Notes under the pieces: generated by a model
What the model was told of the DNA's origin: nothing
Database searches by the model: none
Seen by the model: the letters and a program-made list of their open reading frames with translations, nothing else
Position numbers and translations under genes: made by a program
DNA from: Chara braunii
Taxonomy: Eukaryota; Streptophyta; Charophyceae; Charales; Characeae
Assembly: GCA_003427395.1 (NCBI GenBank)
Contig: BFEA01000101.1
Span: 669,755 to 720,154 of the forward strand
Reading direction: 5' to 3'
Length of the DNA stretch: 50,400 nucleotides
Shown here: piece by piece, positions 1-13,088 of the stretch
How the letters are laid out: every line of letters starts with the position of its first letter
How positions within the stretch are numbered: the stretch's first letter is position 1

Positions 1-78
<78 letters not shown>
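1..78. repeat. (GT)n(GA)n microsatellite
   Basis: The window opens with about nine GT units that turn directly into about thirty GA units and then a G/A-rich run. Arg/Glu frames across it are artefacts. Confidence 0.97.
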
Positions 79-80
<2 letters not shown>

Positions 81-442
81 AGGGGGAGGGAGGAAAACGC
101 TCTTGTTTGCCCTTGGCACCACCATGTCTCAGATTTTGTCTCTGTGATTTTCAAAGAGAATCTAGGGTGAATCTTACAGGGTGTTGCAAAATTTTGAGCC
201 CCAAAACAAAACGCCCAAAAAAGAGCCTACTCACACTATGATACATCCAGTTCAAGCCCCAAGGTGAAATTCCAGTCGGAAGTCCTGGTGTGAGTAAGGC
301 CTGAGAGATCGTTTTCAAAAAATCAGATGTTTAGCTCGTTAGAAGAGAGATTTGGAGATTACGCAGGGTTTCTCTTTGCCTTTTGAAGCCTTTTTTCTTA
401 CTTTTGGGAAAAGCCTTGTTTCGTTCTTTTTGGGAAAATCCC

Positions 443-523
443 GGGTCTCTAAAGTGTAGCAGAATCAGGTAAGGGTAACTTGAATGAAGAAAACATACGG
501 TACAAACAACATACACTGACTCA
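443..523 (+). repeat. Left half of a tandem duplication, interrupted by an insertion
   Basis: This stretch (gggtctctaaagtgtagc... to ...cactgactca) recurs at about 1028-1113 with only a few differences. The copy continues after the inserted element at 1000-1026 (cagcagatacgtgaactcac), matching what follows in the right copy (cggcagatacgcagactcac). The duplication of roughly 110 bp therefore predates the insertion. Confidence 0.85.
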
Positions 524-999
524 GGGCGTCGTTAGACACTCCTTGGGCTCCTTGGGGACGCACTCGTTCCACAAGGACGCGCTTGTTCCACCTGTCCTTG
601 GGGACGAAATTGAAAAAGAAATGTGAAAACGCCACGAGGAAAATTCCTTGTGGCATCCTTGTGGCCCCAGCCATTTCTTCCTTGTGCCCAAGGGACCTCA
701 CGAGGTCCCTTGGGCACAAGGAATCCGCGTTTCACGGAGAGGAGAGGGCACACGGGTAGATAGACGAAAACAGCTGAGAGGCGGCACCCTATTGGCTGAA
801 GGCCGGAAGCACAACTGTTTTTTTTTTTTTCTTTTCTTTTCTTTTCTTTTTCTGACATCAGTCTTAGGAAATGTCCTCGGGCGACGTCCACGAGGACAGG
901 TGGAACGAAGAGCCCAAATTCCGTTACGACTCTTACGAGCCACAAGGAGAACTCCTTGTGGCGCAAGGAACTCGTAGCAAGGAGTGTCTAACGATGCCC
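524..999. mobile_element. 476-bp inverted-repeat element (MITE-like) with TCA target duplication
   Basis: The ends are inverted: gggcgtcgttagacactcc at 524-542 faces ggagtgtctaacgatgccc at 981-999 with one mismatch. TCA lies directly outside both ends (521-523 and 1000-1002). The uninterrupted paralogous copy at 1028-1135 has a single TCA there, giving an internal empty site. The interior is full of smaller palindromes built on CCTTGTGCC / GGCACAAGG. No protein is encoded. Three-base duplications with GG-starting termini are seen in PIF/Harbinger (Tourist-type) MITEs; the family assignment is inference. Confidence 0.8.
678..723. repeat. Perfect 21-bp palindrome arms with 4-base loop
   Basis: Arms ttccttgtgcccaagggacc(t) and its exact complement flank cacg. 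A second tight palindrome (ccacaaggag aa ctccttgtgg) lies near 941-962. Both are inside the MITE-like element. Confidence 0.9.
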
Positions 1000-1027
1000 T
1001 CACAGCAGATACGTGAACTCACAGCCG

Positions 1028-1135
1028 GGGTCTCTCAAAGTGTAGCAGAATCAGGTAAGGGTAACTTGAATGAAGAAAACATATGGTACAACCACCATAC
1101 ACAGACTCACGGCAGATACGCAGACTCACACATTA
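1028..1135 (+). repeat. Right half of the tandem duplication (empty site)
   Basis: Matches 443-523 plus 1000-1026 but without the 476-bp element, so it shows the pre-insertion sequence. It is followed by a G-run (about 1152-1165) and a CAGA/CATA-rich low-complexity tract to about 1365. Confidence 0.85.
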
Positions 1136-1365
1136 CAAGGCTAGGACTCCAGGGGGGGGGGGGGGCAACCCTAACTGCAGAATACAGATTAACCATACAC
1201 ACATACTGCAGACTACAGACTGGCACTAACAATACAGAATCATCCAGACCTGCACAGAGTGATACAGAAAGCAATAGGATATACACTCAGAATCATGCAG
1301 ACCTATACTACACAGCTGAATACATATTGCATAAGCATGCAGAACACAACTGTGCAAGGTAGGGG

Positions 1366-3860
1366 GAGGTGCTTAGAGGAGGGCGCTCATAGGTTAGACC
1401 TTGGGCAGCCAGATGGCCATTAGAGACTGCCTGGGTTGGTCGAAGCAGGGAACTACAGGCACGGACCCCTTTGTCAAGATGGGCACTCTAGGGTCGAGGA
1501 GCGAGGCTGGTAGTTTTATGTGCCTGAATGAACTTCGATCCTCAGAGCATTCGCACACTCCCATACAGGCATGCATTTGCAAAGTAGACTTGGAGGGCTC
1601 GGAGGTGAACCTGCGTTATGGTCGGGGAGAGTGATATGCAACGGAAGCCTAAAATACACACGTAAAAAAAAAGAACATAACTAAAATCATGGGGTCATGG
1701 CCTTGCGAACCCAAGCGCTTGCGGCCTCCTTTCTAAACAAGGCGCACGCCAGCTGCACGCCTTCTCGGCAGGGTAGACCAAAGCATTGTGAACGCCGTTA
1801 AATACGGCTAGCCCGCAACTCACAGGCTACCCGCGATACCATAGACATCTAGCCCGCGAGTCTGGGCGTGTATCAGCTTCTGCCGCACCGCAAACCAGAG
1901 CGCACAGCCATGCACCTCAATTTCAACCAACCCCTCGATCTCTGTGGTCGCGGGCATCCCTAGCAAGCGTAGCTGTTGTGCGCGCACGCACTAATCAAGT
2001 TTCTTTTACCCATCCGCCTCAGTCACCACAGCCGAGGCATACATACCACAAAATAGTTGGCTCATCAGCACCCTTCTTGCGCATCGAAGGTCGCACCCTA
2101 TGCAACATTTGAAAACACAAGCAAATGCCTCTTACGCTCTGGCCTAAGGGTATTTACTCCATTAATACAGGGGGGGAAGGGGAACAGTTAGTGCATCTCC
2201 TCCTTTTATTGGGGAAAAAGAAAACAAAGGTTTAATAAATCTTCATGACATTGCCTACTTTTTTTCCTGCCCCCTTTTTTTTTTTCCTTTGTATGTGGGT
2301 GTGTGTGTGGAGGGGGGGGGGGCGGGGGGGGAGAAGGGGTAGCAGGGGGACGGGGAGGCACAATGGCATTTAGACAAGGCATGGTGGAGGCAATGACCCA
2401 AAACACATGAGGAAAGAAAAGTTCACCTTGATGGGCTCCTCGCATCCAACTCCGTAGCTGTTCACATCTCACTTGCCACTGCATTTTGCAAGTGATTGGA
2501 TTTATGAGCACAAACATTACTTTACTTCAAATTTGGGAGCGAAAAACGTCAGTTTTTAAGAAAGAAATGCGTCTATCTGACCGTCCGGTCGCTATTCAAT
2601 GACCAAGCCTCTTTCTTGATGTGTCGGGCTTTGCTCCACTACTCACCAAATGCGCAAAATGAGAATGAATTTTCTGCTAAAACATGGAAAGAATCCGAAA
2701 GGTATGTATGTTGCCGTAGTTTCTGTTTTTTTTGTGCATGTCGTGAGTAGTGAAGGAGGCCCATCGGTACATTCACTGATTCGAAGAGATGCCACCTTCA
2801 GCTGTGTCGGAGCGCCATTCTTCTTTTCCATGGTTTCTTCTCCTTTTTTTTGTTTTGTCTCACTACTTCATGAGACCCCTCCCTTCCACCTCTCGACGTT
2901 CCCTAGCGCACCACCACCTCCTTCCATCCAACCTCCCTCGAAGACCATCACTCTCTACTGGAGCAACCTGGCCAGACAGCATTCGTGGACACCAGTGCTG
3001 AACAGGAAACCTTTCCAGCACCAGTTGATGCACTGTCGCACGAGCCTTGTCGTTCGGGTACCTCGGGAGGCTAGGTGTGTATCTCTTACTACTGCAATGA
3101 ATTGCGTACCAGCGGGTTGGATACTAATCTGAGTAGCTCTATTAGTTTTCCTCTTTTGGCTAGCCTTAGACCATTAGGCCTGGTTCATTTGTCTTTTCTG
3201 CTGCTATTTGGTATGCTGTAGGTCTTTCTTTTCATTGGGTCCCCTTTAGTCCGGTGCCCGTCCAAATAAATGTAGGTCTTAGGTAGGTCTAATGGGTCTA
3301 GTCGAAGTTGAGTCTAGAAGTAGGTGGAGGAAAATTGTTTGGGGATCTTTTCTCATTCGGCTGGTTGGACGACAAGGGAAAACGGACAGGGCTATTTCCA
3401 ATGTAGGCTCTCCTGCTTCACGAGATCGATGGGCAGCCGTAGCTGGGGTTGCCCAGCTCTTGAAGGCAGGGGAGGATGATTATCATTGTGGTGGTGCTGG
3501 GGCTGGTGCCATCTTCGTCAACTTTGAAGGCAGCGGTATCCTCCATCAATGTACTGGTGGATTCATTTTCTTCTTCATGGAATGTTGTTCTTCTTCTGCA
3601 TTGGGAGGTATGGGCACGTTTTGATGGAGGACATTGTGGATTGTGTCATCTGATAGGCGCCAGATTAGCGCCTGCAGCCTATAGGCTCATAGGGAATGGG
3701 AAGCGCCATGCTCTTGGGCTTGGAGGTGTAGGAGGGAGTTGAAGACTCCATGAAAATCTGTTGACTGCTGTTGGGGGGAATGGACGGGGGTGTAGGTTGA
3801 AGCAATGGTCGAGATTTGTGGAAGCATAAGCCTCGATTGATTTTGGAGGAGAAATGGGGG
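1366..3860. other. No recognised gene
   Basis: I see no domain or RNA gene here. Around 1420-1485 there is a divergent copy of the repeat module found at 17.4 and 37.95 kb (gactgcctgggttggtcgaag ... gacccct ... gatgggcact). A pyrimidine/purine tract with long G-runs sits at 2265-2360. The longest ATG frame is 2650-3132 (160 codons), with no recognisable motif or homologue; I do not call it a gene. Confidence 0.6.
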
Positions 3861-3867
3861 AGCCGAT

Positions 3868-4165
3868 GTCGGGCGCATCGATCCCGCAGGGGGACCCTCC
3901 CGGCCGCGTCACGCAGAATTTTGCAGGACTCTTTATCACAGTGGAGCTTTCGCCGCTCCGCCTGAGTGTGCCAGCCGCACCTCTCGCAAACCCCTATGAT
4001 AGGATAAGGGTCACACGAGGCAAAACTTATCTCTGCCCAAAGGGTTGTCACCACCCTTACATAAGCGTATCCTTGCCGAGCTACCGAACCACGTGCGAAA
4101 GTTGCTCGAGTGCAATTGCAGAGGTAGCCCATTCGTGTTCTTACTCCACCGCTCACTCTGTTTAT
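3868..4165 (+). repeat. Dispersed repeat block R1, copy 1
   Basis: About 300 bp is clearly related to 18655-18960 in the same orientation. Shared landmarks are ccctcccggccgcgtcacgca, ctcgcaaacccctatgataggataagggt, and gttgtcaccacccttacataagcgtatccttgccgag. No coding potential is evident. Confidence 0.8.
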
Positions 4166-4197
4166 CACACAAAAGTTGGTCGGTGACTGTGTCGACT

Positions 4198-4375
4198 TTA
4201 CAATCATCAACAATAAAAAGAGATCACGCACACCTTTAAAATTGTGCGCCCACACTTTCTATTTTCAGCACAAAAACTATCACGGCTCAGTTGCCTAGTC
4301 CAAACTTTTTTTCTGCCACTTGCAAAAACTAGGGTGGATACCCTTGTAAGGGTATGCGCACCGACAACTTGCCAG
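4198..4375 (+). repeat. Dispersed repeat block R2, copy 1
   Basis: Related to 26490-26706 in the same orientation. Landmarks are atcatcaacaataaaaag, gatcacgcac, and tctgccacttgcaaaa followed by ggatacccttgtaagggt. It follows block R1 directly. Confidence 0.8.
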
Positions 4376-4439
4376 ACTATATTAAGCGACGTTCCCGTCG
4401 CTCTGAATAATCAAATTTTAACAATTCAACCATAATTCA

Positions 4440-7338
4440 AATGCTGACGAGAGAAGATTGTAGGTGATTGGCCAACAGACTTCCTTTTGAGGGTTTTATC
4501 GATCAGTGTCAGACACAATTATATGTTGCTAGGAGTTTAATCTGGATTTTCTTTGTCTTGACATCGGACGTCGGTATACTGGCTGCGTACTACGGCATAA
4601 AGTTGGAGCGGTTATAAAACTCTCGATAGTCCTCTCCCTTCGTCCTAGTCAAGTGTCAGTCCATAGTTCGGTGCCTTGTTTAGTCATCGTCCCACGTAAA
4701 GCGTTATAATTTAGAACGCGGGCTTTAACTAACTTTATAAGTTTTTTTTGTCCTTTTCATAAAATATTCACAAAAATATCAACTTTTATCATAGATCTCT
4801 CATGCGGCCTAGTACAGGAGGGTCACGTCCTCATCTTGGTCCACCATACTTTGGTTGATCGATATAGATTTATGGTCCGCAACGTTGTTATTTTAGCGAC
4901 AATGCCCTCATTGGTTGCGCAACGGTAGATGACTTTTCCTGATAAAACCTCTACCAGAACCTTAAAAGACAGACTCTGACTTTTATCCCTTCGACATTTC
5001 GCGGGAGTACGACTCTCTGCGGCCGTCACATCCCTCAAGCCTTACCCTTTGGTGAGGCGTGAGTTGTTCGGTCTGCAGCCAACATTAGGGGTTGCGCCCT
5101 AGTGATGCTAAAAATTACCCTTTAGTTGGACATCATTGCGCATGTCGTAAGATTATCATAATAGTGATTGGACGGTGTATCGCGGTAAACTTAGGCCTAC
5201 TATGGGGCTACGCAGAGGTTTGTTGGACTTAAAGGTATTTACCAGCTCCTTATGGGATAACATAGAGGGCGTAGCGCCATTTTCAAAAAAACAAAATTCA
5301 TCTGCAGATTCACAAGGTCGTGGCCTCCCACTTTATCAAAGAAAAGTCGGTCACACATCTTAAAGATCATTTCTCAAAAATTTCACAATACTTGTGACAT
5401 TTCAAAGTTTCACCAGTGAATAATCATTTTCGTGGTCCTTCTCGACAGACTTTATTGCTCACTCTCCTTTCCTTGTCATTATTCAACATTTAGGCACCTT
5501 CCACTTGAAGGGGAGTCAACCACAGAATCATCAAGTCTCCCTTCCACTTATAGGGGAACACCAGTAAATGTATTAAAATAATTTTTGCTTGAAAATGAAT
5601 CCAAACAGAATATTTAACCACTTTTTATTTTAAGGGGCGTCAACCATAAAGTCATATAACCACCTTTCACTTGGATGGGAGGTAACCGAAAAAAACACTC
5701 AACACTAGGGGACCATCTTATGAGTCGTCAACATAACTTGAAAAAAATAAACATTCGGCATGGACAAGCATTAAGTCTTAGAAGATTCACAAATTCATTG
5801 GGATTTTTATATCATTCCTCCAATTAATCAGCATTTCTTTTTTTTATACGTAGGTTTTTTCTTTACGAGTACGGCAGACTGCACAAGCATACAGAAGAGT
5901 GGATAGTTTACCTAGGCTACTTGAGTAGCTTGGGTCCACTTACCCAGCCGGGCGAAAAAATAAAAAATAAAAAAATATTTATATATTTTTTTATTTATAT
6001 TTATATTTTAAATTTGGTAAAAAAATTCAATGTGACCTTGAGTAATTAATGTAATGCAAGTAAAAACAGTCGAAATCCAAGTCAAATGTCATCAACTTGA
6101 ATAAACAAAGTAAACGAATCAGTTAATGCTTGAAGCTCATAGTGAGATGTTGCGTGTCCTCGATTGCTGCGTTTCAACACCTGCCGGTGTCATCATCAGC
6201 GAGGTTCCACCATACTTCGTCCCTTGTCGCCGTCATTAATCCATTAACCCACTCCCGTCCCGATTTCGCAACAACAAATGTAGATGTTCCATAAGTCCGT
6301 TCAAACCTGAGAGGAAAAACAACTGATTGTACATCTTATTTTTATATCATAACCTACTGTTGACAAAACACAACACAACAAAAATGCGGTGGTCTTAGTG
6401 ACCGTCGCGTTGGGTCCACGACCCTCAGCACACTCGTGCCATTGGTCTCTGTCAAAAAAACGGGCTCGGGTCTGCAGTCCAGGGTCAGCCTATACCAGGC
6501 AGTTCATTGACTCATTGTCTGTTCCTAAAAAAATCCCTACGGCCCATCCTAAGCAGTTCCTGCACTCAGTTTCGATCCACCGAACAGTTCCAAGCTGATG
6601 TCATCCATAAAAAACTATTACGCCTTGTCTAATTGTAGCCGTAAAACAGACAAATATGAATGTGCATTACTAACTATTTTTGCAGAACTTACCAAACCAC
6701 ACAAATAAAATACCAAGGTTGAACACCCTATCCCGATGTTTGTGGTATGCAGGCACGCGACAAAGTTGTCAGCCTCAAGAGATGATTGACTAATGGCATC
6801 GAAAAAACTATTACTTCTCTTCTACCAGCAAATTTTTATATCTAATTATAGTCGAAAAACAAGAAACAAATGCATATTACCACCGTTCTTACTAAGCACA
6901 ACACACGACGTACCAGGGTTGAAACTCTCTCTCCCAATGTCCGCACTGGGTCGGTACTCAGACCTATTGTCATCCGAAGCCACGTATTTCTTGCTTGGCA
7001 ACATCTCCACCTTCGTCGGTGAGTGTCTACATCATTAGGTCGGGCAAAAGGTACTCAATATATTCACTACACTATCCCACATCTCGTCTCTATTCTTGGC
7101 GAATCTTTTGAGCACCCCCATAAAGAACTCGCTAGTAAACTCCTTCAATCTCAATTCTCACTTTAGGCTCAGTACCCTCATTGGGATTTCAGTTCGAACC
7201 GACGTATTCTTATCGATCCGATGAAGATAACCAGTGATGATTGCGCTCTTCCGTCTCTGACAACCCCACGATTGGAAAGACTACCCTGCCTGATATTCAT
7301 AAGGTAAAAGTTGTTCAGCTTATTTTTATGCATAACAT

Positions 7339-7382
<44 letters not shown>

Positions 7383-9060
7383 TGGACCTTCCTTGGTCCT
7401 TGCATGGTCGGGCCGCCCGAGAAAATAGGGTGACATGGGGGGCACGACTGGTAGACTAGTAGTTTACACATTTCACACCCATAAATATATGAGGTGCATC
7501 ATATGCATTTCTCTCACAAAAAAAACTATACATCAGGATAAGTCCACACGTGTGATAATGATTTCGATTGCCACACAAAAACCGACAGTCCCATAATTTT
7601 CAATATACTCAAAGTGGGGATATAGCGTCAAGTAATATATGTAGTCAAAGTTGAACAATCTCAACGAAAGTTGAAACGACATGTATTCATAATGTCTCCA
7701 ATGTACTTAGAGTTAGAAAGTATTAACTCAAAAGAATCAGATATGACCACGATATCGTCGGATATAATAAAAAGGCGTCGTGTTCTCATGGATGAAGTAA
7801 GCTATAGTTTCAACCGAAATGCTATTACACAACTCATCTCAAAGATGAGTTTTCATGCTAACTCGCAAAACATACATGCCACAAAATTAAAATTTTATCG
7901 TCTCAAATAATCAAGACTCAGTCACATTCCTTACCTCGTATCACTAGCACGCAAATCTCACATATCACACTTTTAAGCTAGGGAGTCTAACTCACACACC
8001 CAAAAATCATTCCTTATACTTTCTATATCACACATATATGTACAACCAAGGATCAAGAAGGGGAGTAGATCGCATCTCTTTCTTCTCTCAATGTCAGTCC
8101 TATATATATTTACGATTTGAAGAGGCATTATCATTTATTCGAATGTGTTCGTGAAATAGATCCTCTTCACTTAAATCATATACTGAAGACCTCTCACTGA
8201 TCCACTTGCTCGTGACGCTTAATAAACACGAGCTAAGAAAGTCATAACATACCTCACATGGACAATTATTTGTTAGGATTTATCTTCAAAATACCCATAT
8301 CTCAGGTATGCAACCCATATTGCCTTTGTCGGATCTTATTGCTAAAACTTTTTTTACTCTTCATTTTTTTTTTATGATAGTTATACCACTGGGTTCTCTA
8401 ACTCATGAATACAACTTATTCATTTCCCCATATATTTTTCATACAATTCTTATTTTTCTTCGATCTTAATCAAAGGGGAGTGCTCGATGCTTTAACTCGT
8501 TGTAAAGCCTCATTTTGCGTTTTCCCAGACAGGGTTGGATCAGTATAGTTCCCAGCTATGTCGAAGACATCCCCTTCACAGAGGCAGTTAACGGCAACCT
8601 CAATTTTCAGATCACTTGTCTAGCCATTTATAACAAAACACAAGGGTAATTTTGACAAATTTTGTCACCAATTCATAAACTGAATATCATAGTAACTACT
8701 TACAAAAAAAAAAAGAAAAAAAAAAACAGCTTAAAAAACTTGTAAAAGAGCAAGGCAAAAGTGTGTTTTCGTGCAAAGTTCATTGTTTTCAGTATTTAGG
8801 ATTTTGAAGATATTTAAGGGCTAGCTAAAATAGTTAACTCCAAGACCCCAATAACCACCAAACTTGGCACAAACAGACCTTATCCAGAAATAAAACAGGG
8901 CAAAAAAAAAAAAAAAAACAGACAAAACTAAAAAAAAATATCCAATGCATTTTTCAAGGTTGAGGGGGTTGATCAGGGATGAAAAGTTGGGATCCCTGTT
9001 AACCGCTTATGCCCCTTCAGTATTGGTACTTGTTAGACCACAAACGGTTACGGGGTAGCT
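4440..9060. other. No recognised gene; decayed dispersed repeats
   Basis: AT-rich, stop-dense sequence. Parts of 5480-5780 (accacctttcacttgg, accatcttatgagtcgtcaac, attcggcatgg) and 7520-7650 (atcaggataagtccacacgtgtga) resemble 24290-24620 and 24765-24940 in the same order. This suggests two old copies of one larger element. A 39-base poly-T tract lies at 7341-7379 and shorter A-runs near 8705 and 8905. No RT, integrase or tRNA signature was found. Confidence 0.55.
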
Positions 9061-9080
9061 AAAAATTCATGAATGAAAAT

Positions 9081-9425
9081 TCTGAAGTGAGAGTTTTTGG
9101 CAGTTTGAAAATTTTGAATGGTCCTGAAGTGGTGAAAGGTCCAAAGACCCTGAAAACCACATGTTTAGGCATGTTGTATCCTGAAGTGGTGAAAGGTGTC
9201 CTGAAGTGGTCAAATGAGAGTTTTTGACAGTCTGAAAATCCTGAATGGTTGAGAATGCAGCCTGACTAAACAGGTGGTTTTCAAGGTCTTCGGAGCTTTC
9301 ACCACTTCGAGACCATTCATGATTTTCAGACTTGAATAGTCTTGAAGTGGTGAAAAGTCCGAAGACCCTGAAAACCACCTGTTTAGGCAGGTTGCATCTT
9401 GAAGTGGTGAAGTGTGTCCTAAAGT
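9081..9425. repeat. Three-copy repeat with the middle copy inverted
   Basis: A unit with the landmarks gaagtggtgaaaggtcc, aagaccctgaaaaccac and tgtttaggca occurs at about 9121-9180 and 9325-9405. An inverted copy at about 9255-9330 reads aacaggtggttttcaaggtcttcgg. The motif (cc/ct)tgaagtggt recurs between units. Confidence 0.8.
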
Positions 9426-9937
9426 GGTGATGAAAAATACGACTGTTGTTAACCTTCTCTCTATTAGATCATTTGCTTCATCAATCTTCCTTCCATGATA
9501 AACTTCATTATGTGTTCCTTTTTGGCACAATGTTCGCAAATGATAATTTCTCAATCTGTTCTTATTTGTTCAAATCCTTATCCATCATCTAGTTCGCTTG
9601 TGCTCGAATCCTTGTTCTCTGTTGGGTCGTGGTTAGCTTAGAATGTCCATATGCCTCCTTCTCTACTCAACCATATCATTACCTTTTTCCTTCCCTCAAT
9701 CATCAAGCCACTTTGTTTGGATTTTCATGAGACAGGTGAGATATTGTCCTTCACTATCTATTTTATCCTCATGTTTGTCTGTCGGCTCGTCCGATATTCC
9801 TTCTGGAACTTTTCGCTTGCCTCTTTTGACTTTCTTCAATCATGTCATCCTTTTTTTTAATAACTCCACTTTTTTTGTTCACAGGCTAGTCATCCTTGTG
9901 CTCACGCGCCTCCGACAATCGACGCAACTTGGAGGAT

Positions 9938-10046
9938 TTCACGATGTTAGTCGGTACTCCATCTTTATGAAACATTACCATTAGAGAGTTTTTCACGATG
10001 TTAGTCGGTAGCTCCATCTTTATAAAACCTTATCCTTAGAGAGTTA
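9938..10046 (+). repeat. Tandem duplication, 54-bp unit
   Basis: Two copies beginning ttcacgatgttagtcggta and ending ttagagagtt. Confidence 0.9.
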
Positions 10047-10062
10047 TCGAGTTCATTCTACT

Positions 10063-10200
10063 TTCTTGACTTCAACACGGAAGTATGTACTTCCTCGCTC
10101 AGGCCTTCACAAACGAAATAATGATAACATATTCTTGACTTCAACACGGAAGTATGTACTTCTTCGCTCGGGCCTTCACAAAAGAAATAATGATAACATA
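10063..10200 (+). repeat. Tandem duplication, 69-bp unit
   Basis: Two copies at 10063-10131 and 10132-10200, beginning ttcttgacttcaacacggaa and ending aaataatgataacata. They differ at only a few positions, so the duplication is recent. Confidence 0.93.
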
Positions 10201-12960
10201 CTCGACATGACTCTCTCTTCCCACATTTTTGCGAGGTTAAAATTGAAGTAGTCACGTAGGAAAGTAGACAAACTCTTTCCTCGAAACAACAGGAAAGTAG
10301 ACATACATTTGTTACCCCCGGTACAATGAACAAACATACAACCCATGCACACAAAAAATATAAACAAAGTTATAAGTTTATAGTAGGGGTTGTCTAAACT
10401 GTCGTAATTAATATACTCGCGCTCAGCAATAAGATGGTCATATATGAGCCCCTAAAAATTTTAGTCGAATGATAGGTGTGCTCAATAAATATGGAGATAC
10501 CTTCTATTGGCATGCTGCTATCCGAAGTTCATCCCAATTTGAACCCTTTTGTCTGGCTCAAGGGAAATGACGTAAGCGTCAACAATATTGATCATATTCA
10601 CGATTCATTGGCTAGAGGGTAAGAACCTTAAGTCTAGGCGACTTCAAGGTAGCTTCCGCTATTGCATTTATCCTTGCACCGTCAAGGCGGCTTTCGCTGC
10701 TACGTTTATCCTTGCTTGTTCCCCAAAAAACTCCTCCACGAGAAACTCGGGCAGGACGTCGTATAACGGGGTGGAAGGGAAAACAAATTCCCACGCACTT
10801 TTCTTCTACATGGTTGGACACTTGCTTTTCGCCTTTATGGAACATTTATCTGAGCCCAGTTTACTACAGCTACCTTTGCTATCCTTAAAGGCCTTGCGAG
10901 CAGACTCTCATGCCCAAGTGCCAACTCGATCCAATGGTTAACTAAAAATGATGATGAGGCATACGGGGTTATTACCACGATTGCAATGTCCTGGTCATCA
11001 TCGAGGACGGACTTTATCTAGACAAGGATATCTGCACCTAACGATGTATTCCTCATCAGGAAGAGATATATTATTCTTCCTTAGCTCACTTTGGCAAAGA
11101 CATCTCGAGGTCATCCCCCCTTTCAACTGGTAAGACCATATTGAGATCCTTCTTAGCATACGAGATCGTGAATTGTCTCTGCACTGTTTGAATTCTGACC
11201 ATCATAGACAAACGCCCAGCATATGCCCCCCATCACTATATTAACCTCCCCCCTTCTACAACCCTCATTCTTGAAAAGTCATCCCTTACTACAGTTTATC
11301 CCTTTCCAGCGTTTAGAACTGTCCAACTCGAAAGGTAAATAGTAACGATAATATACCGTCATTATAACGCACTCACAAATATTAAAATTCGTAATAAAAA
11401 TGACGTATTACTTCAGTAATGATAACAACAGTAATCATAATAGATGAATAAATAAATATTATTTGTAAATTAGTGACTCACCAAATTCTACGTACGCATC
11501 ATGGTGACAAAAAATTTATACCAGCAATTACAATAAGTAATAGACATGTCATGGTAAAAATGAGGCTTGCTAACAATAAACACTCTTAGATGCAATAATA
11601 ATGAGAGCGCTACATTCTACTGTCTGATCTTGACATAAGTATATTGTGCTAAGGGGCAATGTAATCCTTTTTAAAATTGATAGCATCATAAATCTTTGAG
11701 CCCCACTCGAGGATCAAGCCTCACTGCTTCTTCCTCCGAGTATAACACTTACTCCTTACAGACCCTTGCTGATAAAGTAGACAACCTCACCATACATACT
11801 CTAGGATGGTTTGTTCCCTTGCGTGCAGATGAACCCACTTAACAAAAAATTAGTTGGGAATTCACCCCTTACTTTTTTGTGGCACGAGTAGTTGTTTTTC
11901 TCATTGACCACGGTCAAGCAAAGCTAAAACATATTCCTCCTGTTCGGTAGTAATGTAGTCATTTTACCACGAAAGATTAGACGATGACATCCCACTATGG
12001 ACCAAAAACATAATTTTGGCGCGGAGTTCACTACTACTTACAAAACAATTTATAACTTTCTGAAAGTCATTTTTCAAGGAAGGAAGAACTTAGGATTGCA
12101 ACCTTCTTTAGGGTAGACTTTCACACATTGACCACTTCTCGAGAAAGTTTATCTCCTCATGGAGATTTTAACACATTGACCACTTATTGAGAAAATTTTT
12201 CGTCTAAGGGAGTCGGTCACTCCATTCACCTTCGAATCCTCATCGAACATGGATTTTGCGCAACATCTCTACCTCCTTTTTTAAGAGCAATTCACTCATA
12301 TAAGCTTAAATAAATAGATGTAGCCGGATAACCCAAATTAAGTAGTTCCTACAAATGGACCCATATGATCATTTTTCAATAAATAAACTCAGATAGATAA
12401 CTGATATAAATAATCATAAATAAATAATCATACAATAAAATAATATTAAGTATATAGTCTCATATAAATAGTATTAAGCAATCTTAACTCAAGTGAACTT
12501 AATGCGAATGAATGAATTTAGACGGATAGATCCCAAGAAATAGCTAAGCGTATAGATTCAAGTGGATGGTTTAAACTTGGCAGGGTTTAAGCGAAGGTCT
12601 TACACTTAGATAACTAGGGTGGTCCAAGTATCAGTCTCTTCCCCATCACATTGACTGCACTTAAGATCAATTTATTTTTCAAAGAATGCAACATGCACCA
12701 TCTAGTACTACCTCTAGCCATTTCCATTGAGATCCTAACACGATGCTCATTGCACTTGTTTACCCTATTACACGCCTAACTCAAGCAGGTCAACTAGCGT
12801 GTGAAAAACCTTAACTTATCCATAGCTAAATAATTTACTCAACTATTTATAGTTCAGAATCAAAAATCTCAGTTTGTACTCGTAAAATTGTCGTCCCCCT
12901 ATGCCTACCCCTCCTCTAAGTCTTGACGCGACAACGAGAACAATCAAATTATTGAAGTTT
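10201..12960. other. No recognised gene
   Basis: AT-rich sequence without supported coding regions. A short duplicated motif (cacattgaccactt + t/c + tgagaaa) lies at 12125-12200. The ORF at 10588-10941 (117 codons) has no recognisable feature. Confidence 0.55.
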
Positions 12961-12984
12961 TGTTTTTAACAATATTATATATAG

Positions 12985-13088
12985 ATATATATACCGTCAA
13001 ACAAAGTTATCCGGTAAACCATAGGCAAAGCGAGATAAGAGGATAACAAACTAGGGGCTGTGATAAATTGTCTCGTCGGAGTTTTCAT
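12985..13088 (+). repeat. Extra copy of the terminal repeat, head-to-head with the left terminus
   Basis: Sequence from tatataccgtcaaacaaagtt through ccggtaaaccatagg to cgtcggagtttt resembles the right terminus at 15335-15443 in the same orientation. Its outer end abuts the left terminus of the next element across a short TA run. The result is a palindrome of about 160 bp (13011-13170) centred near 13091. Confidence 0.85.

Noticed and set aside
2650-3132. 160-codon ATG frame as a host gene
   Set aside because: No motif, isolated, and composition like the surrounding non-coding DNA.
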